Shown: piece after piece, positions 56,784 to 64,000 of the stretch | Position numbering within the stretch: the first letter of the stretch is position 1 | Layout of the letters: every line of letters begins with the position of its first letter | Source of the DNA: CAVVSQ01 sp963848825 | Lineage (GTDB): Bacteria > Planctomycetota > Planctomycetia > Gemmatales > Gemmataceae | Assembly (NCBI GenBank): GCA_963848825.1 | Contig: CAWKFA010000001.1 | Span: 148,031 to 212,030, forward strand | Direction of reading: 5' to 3' | Length of the DNA: 64,000 nt | Notes under the pieces: model-generated | Told to the model about the DNA's origin: nothing | Seen by the model: only the letters and a program-made list of their open reading frames with translations | Databases searched by the model: none | Program-made: the position numbers and the translations under genes

Positions 56784-56927
56784 GCAGCCGCGTCACCGTT
56801 GTGTTTGCTCTGTCAGCCGTCGAGTGATGAATGTCACCTGGCCGTATTCGCCGGAATGCGGGGCCGCGCACGCGCGCATTCTGGCGAATGCGGCTACAAA
56901 ATCATAGCTGCAAAACCGTGCACTGGC

Positions 56928-57143
56928 TTAGCGGCGATTCGTTTGCGAACCACCGTTGCGAGTCGATTCGGCCTTGAGTTCGTTTTCGGCTTCGATCCAA
57001 TCTTGCCGATCAGTGCCATGCGGACGACCGCGCTTGCACCATTTCTCGTATGCCCGCATGGCGATCTTTTCCTTGGCGACGTTGCTGGTGGTTTGCTGAT
57101 TTTGCGACGTCGTGGAAGAGTTGGACGACATAACGCGTGACAT
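56928..57143 (-). CDS. DUF2934 family small protein
   Basis: A 71-residue soluble protein. After a Ser/Gln/Thr-rich start it has the DUF2934 helix pair IAMRAYEKWCKRGRPHGTDR followed by DWIEAENELK. GGGAGGA lies eight bases before the ATG. The family is widespread in soil and freshwater bacteria, with no known function. Confidence 0.85.
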   Translation of the reverse strand: MSRVMSSNSSTTSQNQQTTSNVAKEKIAMRAYEKWCKRGRPHGTDRQDWIEAENELKAESTRNGGSQTNRR

Positions 57144-57321
57144 AACTGTCCTCCCTGTGTAAAAATGAAACGAACATTCCTTATTCGAATTATTTCATCA
57201 AATTAGCTGGTTTGTGGCAAGTACGATTCGCAAAAAACCACTTCATCCGGAGAGTGGCAAGTCCTCGGCCGCGGAGGAGGGATTCGTCGCCGCTGGCTTC
57301 ACGCCCCTCAAAATTAACCGT

Positions 57322-58420
57322 ATGATGATCGGTATGCGTGAATTGCTGGCGGCGCTCATCGACGCTCTGGAAAAGGGGCTTCCCTGCGTATATTGTTCCG
57401 TGGTGGAAACACGCGGGTCGACCCCTCAAAAGGCCGGCGCGGCCATGCTGGTTTTCGCGAATGGCGCCCAGGTCGGCACACTCGGCGGCGGCTGCGTCGA
57501 AGCTGAGGTCAAACGGAAGGCTCTGCTCACATTGGCCAGTGCGGACGGCACACGGGCGGAGTTACATACCTTCAGCCTGGACGACAACTATGGCTGGGAC
57601 GACGGGCTGATCTGCGGCGGGCGCATGAGTATTCTGGCGAGCCCCGTCTCGGCGCCCGGCGCAGCGCGCTACTTTCGGCTGCTCCGCGACATTGTGGATA
57701 AAGGCGGCGGGTGCTCCGAGGCCATCGTCGTCGTGGAGGATATCGCCGGCGTTCCGCTAGGTAGCCGTTACCTTTTCGGCGCCACGGGCCAGTTCCTCGA
57801 TCAACTTGCGCCTATTTCAGCGCCGCCACTTATTCTTCAGCAGCTTGTCCCCCTGGAAAAACGGCCCAGACCCTATATCCTCCAGGGCATCGCTTATTTA
57901 CCAGTCCTGCCGCGTATCCACTTGTTGATTGTCGGCGGCGGTCACGTCGGGCAGGCAGTCGCCAAGTTGGCGGTCGAGGTGGACTTCGACGTCTGGGTGC
58001 TCGATGACCGGGAGCACTACGCCAGCGCGGAACGCTTTCCCATGGCCAGCCGCCGTCTGTCAGGCGACATCGGCCAAAAGCTCAAGGAACTCGTCGAGCA
58101 GGAGTTGTCCGCGTCTACCTACTGCGCTGATCGTCACCCGGGGCCATGGTCATGACGAGGAGGCCTTGTTTCATCTGGCCAATTCGCCGGCAGGCTATGT
58201 GGGTATGATTGGCAGCCGTAGAAAAATCAAAATGATCTTCGAAGATCTCGTCGCGCGCGGCATTCCCAGCGAGGCGCTGGCCCGGGTTCATGCGCCGCTT
58301 GGCTTTCCGATTGGCTCGAGATTAGTGCCGGAGATCGCGATCAGCATCGTGGCCGAATTGATTGCCATGCGTAACCTGGGAACCAGCCTCCCCAGGCGCG
58401 ATCACGCCCTTCTTCGGTAA
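57322..58420 (+). CDS. xdhC: XdhC/CoxI family protein (one frameshift)
   Basis: Assists insertion of sulfurated molybdenum cofactor into xanthine dehydrogenase-type enzymes. The 365-residue protein has ETRGSTPQKAGAAMLVFANG, GTLGGGCVEAEV and CGGRM in the first domain and a Rossmann domain with IHLLIVGGGHVGQAVAKLA and GYVGMIGSRRKIK. An extra base between about 58100 and 58125 shifts the frame; removing it rejoins TALIVTRGHGHDEEALFHLA. The MobA-like gene follows at seven bases. No molybdoenzyme subunit is visible nearby. Confidence 0.88.
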
Positions 58421-58427
58421 TTCGACC

Positions 58428-59045
58428 ATGTCTATTTACGCCTTGCTTCCCGCCGGCGGCTTAAGCTCACGCATGGGCCGACCGAAATTGGCTCTGCCGT
58501 TGGGCGATCGCAGCGTCCTCGAGCGGGTCATCGCGACCGTCAAGGCGTCAATTGCTATCCAGGGTACTCTCGCGGTCCTGGGTCCCCAGGTGGCCGGTTT
58601 GAAAACGCCGGCCGAAAATGCCGGAGCCTGGGCCTTCGTACTGGATCAGCAAACGCCCGATATGCTCGCCACGATTCAAGCGGGGCTCGCCTGGCTGGCG
58701 AAATATAAAGAGCCCTGTGCCGACGATGCCTTTCTACTTCTGCCACCTGATCATCCAACACTTCGTACCGATGTGATCGACCTTCTCGTCAAAGCACGTT
58801 CAGCCGATGCAGCCTGGACGATCTGGCTCCCTACTCACCAGGCGAAGCGCGGCCATCCGACGCTGATCCGTTGGAGCCACGTGTCCGCTATTCGTGCGCT
58901 GCCTGTCGGCCAGGGACTAAACTCGTACCTTCGCGGCCACGCCAAGGAAACGATGGAAGTAGCCTGTACGACGAGCGACATTTTGTGCGATCTGGACACG
59001 CCCGCGGATTATGAACGATTGCAGCGAATGTATGCCTTGTCCTGA
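58428..59045 (+). CDS. MobA-like NTP transferase (molybdenum cofactor cytidylyltransferase-like)
   Basis: A 205-residue cytoplasmic nucleotidyltransferase: YALLPAGGLSSRMGRPKLAL is the classical LxGGxSxRMGxxK motif, followed by LLLPPDHPTLRTD (metal-binding Asp region) and GHPTLI. Paired with XdhC it most likely makes molybdopterin cytosine dinucleotide, as MocA does. The frame is intact and the start is directly at the motif. Confidence 0.88.
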   Translation: MSIYALLPAGGLSSRMGRPKLALPLGDRSVLERVIATVKASIAIQGTLAVLGPQVAGLKTPAENAGAWAFVLDQQTPDMLATIQAGLAWLAKYKEPCADDAFLLLPPDHPTLRTDVIDLLVKARSADAAWTIWLPTHQAKRGHPTLIRWSHVSAIRALPVGQGLNSYLRGHAKETMEVACTTSDILCDLDTPADYERLQRMYALS

Positions 59046-59194
59046 TAACGGGCATGGCGCCCTCACATCTTGCCATGATTTTGCGGAATCTTTGATCAAT
59101 CATGCCATTTTTTACCCCTGGCGGCCGGGGGCCTACCTGTACAATAGTCCCGGCGTCCTGGCCTCCCGTGAGGATTGGTGGGCTGATTCCGCAT

Positions 59195-59223
59195 TTGCTT
59201 GCGGTATCGAATTGAGCTATGGT
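59195..59223 (+). promoter_or_regulatory. Sigma70-like promoter upstream of the riboswitch
   Basis: TTGCTT (59195-59200), 17-base spacer, TATGGT (59218-59223). A transcript starting near 59230 would carry the whole aptamer as leader, with P1 beginning at 59248. Sequence match only. Confidence 0.5.
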
Positions 59224-59247
59224 TGCGCAGAGTCGAACTAAGCACTC

Positions 59248-59352
59248 GATTCCCGACAATAGCAAACCCACGGTGACGTGGGGACGCAAAGCCATGGGCC
59301 AATTTGCCGGCCCCCACCCCGGCAACGTGGTCGCCAGGCCGCCGAAGGAATC
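59248..59352 (+). ncRNA. Cyclic-di-GMP-I (GEMM-I) riboswitch, predicted translational switch
   Basis: All hallmarks are visible. P1: GATTCC (59248-59253) pairs with GGAATC (59347-59352). Ligand-site strand GCAAACC (59262-59268). Hairpin CCCACG-GTGA-CGTGGG with a GNRA tetraloop (59267-59282). Exact consensus GACGCAAAGCC (59283-59293). Second hairpin TTGCCGG/CCGGCAA (59304-59325) and the closing GCCGAAGG. The G before CAAACC is the form associated with c-di-GMP rather than the adenine variant linked to cAMP-GMP. The 3' strand of P1 contains the Shine-Dalgarno AAGGAA (59345-59350), eight bases before the ATG, so ligand binding should hide it and lower translation of the subtilase. Confidence 0.9.
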
Positions 59353-59358
59353 CCGTCC

Positions 59359-62300
59359 ATGAAATTCTGGAAATGGCCACGGCTAATCCGTGGCAATGAT
59401 GCCCCCGTGCGCCTCGAGCGGCGCTCGCGGACGACCATTCTTGCCTTTGAGGTCCTGGAAGGACGCGTCGCGCTGTCGACGACGTCGCTCAGTGCTTCTT
59501 GGCGCGCGCAAAAATTCTCCATCGAAAACATCACCGTGGCCAGCTCGAGCACGATCATGCCCGGGCCCGTCCAGACGCAGGGAGCTTCCCCTGTCCAGGG
59601 CGAAGGCTTCGGGCAGGACATCAGCCTCGATCAGGCGATGGCCAACTATCCCTATCGTGGCCAGGGCTATAGCGTCGCGCTTATCGACACCGGTATCGAC
59701 TATAACAATGCCGCCCTCGGCGGCGGCTGGGGCAAACGGGTCATCGCCGGCTATAACTTCGTCAACAACAGCAGCGACCCGATGGACGACAACGGCCACG
59801 GCACGCATGTGGCCGGCATCATCGGCAGCAGCGATCCGACCTATACCGGCATCGCGCCGGACGTCAATTTCATCGCCCTCAAGGTGCTGGACGCCACTGG
59901 CTCGGGGACCTATGGCGCAGTCGATCAAGCTCTGCAATGGGTTGCCGCCCACCAGGCCCAGTACCACATCATCGCCGTCAATATGTCGCTTGGCTCGGGC
60001 AATTTCACGGTCAACCCCTATCCGTACCTCGAAAGCGATTTCACAACCCTCAAGAGCGACGGCGTGTTCATGGCGGTTGCCTCGGGCAACAATTTCTATG
60101 GCTCGAATAGCCAGCAGGGCCTGGCTTACCCGGCAATCAGCCCACTCGTGGTTTCCGTGGGAGCGGTCTGGGACGGCAACTTTGGCGCAGTCAGTTGGGT
60201 TTCCGGCGCCCGTGACAACTCCACCGCCATCGATCAAATCACGAGCTTCACGCAACGCAGCGCCGGACTGGATATCTTGGCCCCCGGGGCGATGATCACC
60301 AGCACTTATCTGCACAACACCTTCGAGCAGATGGCCGGGACGTCGATGGCTTCGCCGGTCGTGGCCGGCGCCGCGGTTCTCTTGCACCAGGCCCTCGTCG
60401 CCCACGGCGACTCAGCCCATGCCAATGAGGATTACATTCTCGGCTTGATGAAATCGACGGGAGCCATCATTGTCGATGCCAATACCACGGCCGACAATGT
60501 CACCAACACGGGCCTCAGTTTCAAGCGCCTCAACCTGTTTGCCGGGTTGAATGCCGTGAGTCCAGTCAACAACACGCCGCCAACGCTGGCTCCCATCGCC
60601 AACCAAACGATGACGGCCGGCCTGCCGCTGACCGTTATGCTGTCCGCGAGTTCCGCTGTCGGTGACCCGCTCACCTTCACGGCCCAGGCCACAGGCAATA
60701 ATAATTCAAGGATTTATCAACTCGGGCAGCAACTTGGCCTCAGCTACGGCGGGTCCTACTTTCTCAATTCGATTGGCCAAAATGAGAAATGGCTGCTGGG
60801 CACCGCGAACCAGTGGTATTGCATCCTGCCCAATGGCGAGCTGCGCAAGTGGATGGGCGACCCCGCAACCACGCTCGCCGCCGGCGCGCTAATCACGACG
60901 TTAGCGACGTCGGTTTACCAGGATCCCACGCAGCTTTGGACAGCGCCGACGGCAGCGCTGCCGATTACTTTTTCATTTGCGGATAAACAACTCACCGTCC
61001 AGTCCGATCCCAATTATTTGGGTTCCTTTACGGTCGTCGTTACCGCCAACGACGGCGGCCAGAAGGCCAGCCAAACCTTTACAATCACCATCAATCATCG
61101 CGCCCCGACGTTGGCAGACGTCGCCAATCAAACTATGGCGCACGGCTTGAGGACGCTTTCGGTGAGCCTCAACGTAAGCAACCCGGACAACGATGCCCTG
61201 GTCTATTCGGCCCAGGTCCTGCCGCCGAGTCAACAGGCATTCAATCTGGAACAAAACCTCGGGCTCGCTTACACCGGAAGTTACTGGCTTAATTACTGGG
61301 GCCAGCAGGAAAAGTGGCTCCAGGGGACCGCCAATAGCGCTGGCCCCGTCTGGTATTGTCTCCTGCCCAACGGCGAGCTGCGCCAGCCGGTACCTCGTCC
61401 GCCACGATGCTCGCGGCTTCAGCGCTCGTGGCAACACTCGACAGCTCCTTTTACCAGGATCCTAGTTTATTGTGGAATGCCCAGCGACCCGTGACAGCGC
61501 CGGTGACGTTTAACTTTACCGGCAGCCAGATCGTGATTACACCGGCAGCCAGCGTGGTCGGAACCTTCACCGTGCAACTCACCATGAGCGATGGCGCCCT
61601 TGGTTACACCACCCAAAAAACCTTTACGGTCACGGTTACCGATTCAGCGCCGGTACTGGGCTCGCTTGTCAGCCAAACAGTCGTTCATGGCAAAAGTCTG
61701 ACCCTGGGCCTGGCCGTTACCGACGTTGACGGCGACCAGGTTTCCTGGGCCGATGCAGACGGTCAGTCCGAGCCAACAGGCGCTCAGCATGCAACAAACG
61801 CTGGGCCTGGCTTACACGGGAAGCTACTGGACGAATTACTATGGCCAGGGAGAAAAATGGCTGCAGGGTTCGACGGGTGGCTCACAGTGGTATTGCCTGT
61901 TACCCAACGGCGAGCTGCGCCACGCATCGACCAGCGCCGCCGGTATGCTCGCTGCCGCGTCCCTGGTCGGCACGCTGGATGCAAACTATTATCTGGACCC
62001 CAGCTTGCTTTGGAATGCAGGCAACTACGTCGTACCGCAAGTCAGCTACACCATCACAGGTAATCAGCTCACCCTGACTCCTGCGGCCAACTTCGTGGGA
62101 ACTTTCCTGGTGGAGGAAAACGCGACGGACGGTGCGTTGGCCGCCAAACAAACCTTCCAGGTCAATGTGACCGAAACGGCCCCGACGCTTGGTACGCTTG
62201 CCAGTCAGACGCTGGCGCATAATCAGGGATCGTTGACGGTCTCCGTGGCGGCCGGCAATCCGGACGGTGCGGCCCTGACTTACGCGGCGCAGGCTCTCTC

Positions 62301-62703
62301 CGCCAGCCAGTTGGCCGTCAGCCTCAAGCAAACACTTGGACTTGCCTACACGGGAAATTATTGGACCAACTTCTATGGCGACCAGGAGAAATGGCTGCGC
62401 GGCCAGAACGGCCAATGGTATTGCCTGTTACCCAACGGCGAACTGCGTCTGGCGGGCAGCAGCGCCGCGACCATGCTGTCGAGTACCTCGCTGGTCGCCA
62501 CACTGGATAGCTCGTTCTACCAGGACCCCAGTCTACTCTGGAACGCCCAGGCCGTGACGGCGGCGCCAGTCACAGTCACCATGGTCGGCAACCAGCTAAC
62601 CGTGAGGCCCACCGCCGGTTTCATGGGCACCTTCAATGTGCAGGTGACGGTTAGCGATGGCATCACGTCCGTACGGCAGTCGTTTTTGGTGACCGCGCTA
62701 TAG
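59359..62703 (+). CDS. Secreted subtilisin-family protease with four repeated Trp-rich modules (two frameshifts)
   Basis: The N-terminus holds a planctomycete-type FEVLEGRVALS motif (FExLExRxxxS), associated with export. The S8 catalytic triad is intact: Asp in VALIDTGIDYN, His in NGHGTHVAGI, Ser in AGTSMASPVVAGA, and the oxyanion Asn in VASGNNFYG. After about residue 400, four modules with LGLAYTGSYW, EKWL and WYCLLPNGELR alternate with Ig/cadherin-like segments (PTLAPIANQTM, TFTITINHRAPTL). Breaks: one C missing near 61383 and one C extra near 61750; together they restore a 1114-residue protein. The start is fixed by the ribosome-binding site inside the riboswitch. Confidence 0.85.
60709..62553 (+). 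repeat. Four tandem copies of a ~80-residue module in the subtilase
   Basis: Units at about 60709-60945, 61237-61485, 61780-62022 and 62311-62553. Each runs from a Q-x2-LGL(A/S)Y-x-G segment through EKWL and WYC(L/I)LPNGELR to a (S/D)x(F/Y/V)YxDPxxLW ending. Copies 2-4 are much more alike than copy 1. Linkers are Ig-like beta domains of ~90 residues. The module is not one I can name. Confidence 0.8.
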
Positions 62704-62964
62704 ACTGTTGTCCAGTTGAAGCCGTCAGCGCTTATAAGTTGACCAGAAACTGATTTGCGACCGCGCGGTGGCCGCTGCGCCGCGCGAAGCGCGCCCTAAT
62801 CAATTCCTTGGGCACCGTTCGGTGCAGACTAATATCTTCTCAAAAACTCCGGTTACCGCGGCTAACTCAAACGGCCTCTGTCGGCAGGTTTTCTGTTCGG
62901 TAAAATGAAGATCGAGAAGCGGAGAGCCGAGAATTATCTGATGTTTTTGAGTGGATGATCAGAA
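62704..62964. other. Intergenic region, no gene recognised
   Basis: About 260 bp containing a GC-rich stretch with short palindromes (GCGCCGCGCGAAGCGCGCC near 62774) that may help end the subtilase transcript. No T-run follows and no gene is supported. Confidence 0.3.
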
Positions 62965-64000
62965 ATGCCAACTGCGAAGTTCTCGGTCGGTACGGCCGTC
63001 AGAGTCAAATCAGACACGCTCGATGCGGATTTCCCTGACGTTCCGCTGGACGGCTGGAGGGTACAATTCAGGAAGCCGACCCGCCGATGTTTCTGGTTCG
63101 ATGGAACATGGATACGCTCCAGCACATGAGTCTGGCTTTCCGCACGCGCTGCGAAGGAGCAGATCTGGAACTGGAAACGATGTGGCTGGACGAGAGCGAT
63201 CTGGAACTAAGCCCGGCCGGAGAAACGTCCGGCCTCATCGACGAGCCCAATCGTGAGGATGAAGAGGTCCACTCGCCCCTGGCGCAAATCGGAGAAAGTA
63301 CAGATTCCCCGCATGGCAAGCCCGGCGCGGATCTCGCCAATTGGTTGGCGGGTGGCAGGCTGGCGGTCAAATTCCACAGTTCTTGCCCTGGATACAGTCC
63401 AAGGTAGCAATACCCAAAAAATGGATGACGGCGCGGCTGGTTTTTCTTTTACTTTGTTGGACAACACTGGGAGGCGTCGTTCTGGGTTCAATCCTGGCGA
63501 CAAACGAATTCGCCCGCTATTTTGCCTTATCTGGAGCGACGGTCTTTGGCCTGCTCGGCCTATGGATTGGGTGGAAGGTAGGGTCGATTCTTGGCGCTAT
63601 TCCGGATGAGGTCGGCCTCATGGAGAGGAGGGATCCTGGGAGCCATGGTCGGCGTGCTTTTAGGAGCAGTCCTCGGGGCCATGTCTATCGAGTTTCTCGG
63701 TGTGATGATCGGCGGCTTCGTGGGCGCCACGCTCAGCGAATGGTTTTGGCGCCGTAGAAAACGGCTGTTTGCCATCTTTCTGGGCTCGATGGTGGGGGCA
63801 ACGGTGCAAGCTTTGCTTTTGAACCATGAACAAGCAGCACTGGGCGGCCTTGGCGGCGGCGCAATTGGTATTGCCGTCGCCGTGCTGATGCTAATAGGCT
63901 TGAGAGTCGTGGCGGCTCAGCGCGACGAAGGAAAATTGGTAACTTCGGCGGTTGAAGGGCCGGAAAATGAAAAGATGATGACCCGCCAGGTGAAAACAGT
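62965..64000 (+). CDS. Two-domain protein: SH3-like N-terminus and glycine-rich membrane C-terminus (three frameshifts; runs off the window)
   Basis: The N-terminal part (TAKFSVGTAVRVKSDTLDAD, DGWRGTIQEADPPMFLVRW, then LELETMWLDESDLEL) resembles a small beta-barrel domain often annotated as calcium-binding in planctomycetes. From about 63400 the sequence becomes hydrophobic with repeated Gly-spaced helices (LGGVVLGSIL, GAMVGVLLGAVLGAMS, GGLGGGAIGIAVAVL), like glycine-zipper membrane segments. Breaks: G-run 63059-63061 (loss), 63354 (loss) and 63630-63632 (gain); with these corrected one continuous protein reaches the window end. The true 3' end is outside. A split into two genes is possible. 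Confidence 0.5.

Noticed and set aside
56784..56927. A cobalamin riboswitch upstream of cbiQ
   Set aside because: Only a loose GCCAGTGC-like string is present; the conserved core and long structured leader are missing.
59221..59247. A tRNA-like GTCGAAC segment before the riboswitch
   Set aside because: No acceptor stem or cloverleaf can be formed around it. I found no credible tRNA in any intergenic region.
59278..59358. An upstream start for the subtilase at 59278
   Set aside because: Those codons are the riboswitch aptamer itself. The Shine-Dalgarno and the conserved N-terminal motif fit the ATG at 59359.
1..64000. CRISPR arrays, prophage, toxin-antitoxin or defence islands
   Set aside because: No spaced direct repeats, integrases, cas genes, phage structural genes or restriction genes were seen.

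Overview
The window reads as a moderately GC-rich chromosomal segment of a planctomycete, probably Gemmata-like. The lineage markers are a DUF1559 protein with a pilin-type N-terminus, a TIGR03000-type protein, a SpoIVB-like S55 protein, a DUF2934 protein, a FExLExRxxxS-type N-terminus on a secreted subtilase, and many small zinc-ribbon and membrane proteins. There are no rRNAs, CRISPR arrays, insertion sequences or phage genes, and I recognised no tRNA.

Layout. 1-4556: end of an ABC exporter operon, then threonine synthase and dihydrodipicolinate reductase. 4909-8717: two tandem HtrA-related secreted proteins, the second with its PDZ domain nested inside a protease fold that has lost its catalytic residues and with a chorismate mutase-like C-terminus, then a DUF983 protein and a HAD phosphatase. 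8726-12253 (minus): a YtrA-type GntR regulator, ABC ATPase, permease and zinc-ribbon membrane protein behind a perfect palindromic operator. 12398-17548: a beta-propeller protein, an S55 protein with a clear terminator, and a TIGR03000 protein. 17560-31287: a surface-sugar cluster (rmlB, rmlA, rmlC, LegB- and LegC-like enzymes, a PtmE-like nucleotidyltransferase, an N-acetyl sugar amidotransferase with HisH, glycosyltransferase-like proteins, a PhyH oxygenase and a Gfo/Idh oxidoreductase). 31440-45694: DUF1559 protein, lipoprotein thioredoxin, metalloprotease, acyl-CoA synthetase, leuS, a transglutaminase-like protein and the small acetolactate synthase subunit. 45726-59045: topA, a large PpiD-like protein, fabH, ubiX, dedA, cbiO/cbiQ, xdhC and a MobA-like gene. 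59195-62703: promoter, cyclic-di-GMP-I riboswitch and a repeat-bearing secreted subtilase. 62965-end: a membrane protein running off the window.

The strongest discovery leads are the riboswitch, whose P1 helix contains the ribosome-binding site of the subtilase, and the PDZ-nested pseudoprotease fused to a chorismate mutase domain. Next come the incomplete legionaminic-type sugar set, the repeated Trp-rich module of the subtilase, and a 143-bp inverted-repeat element.

Reading frames are interrupted about 22 times by single-base indels, mostly in short G/C runs and also inside housekeeping genes such as topA and the acetolactate synthase subunit. I take these as sequencing or assembly errors and annotate the affected genes as whole units, giving the break positions.
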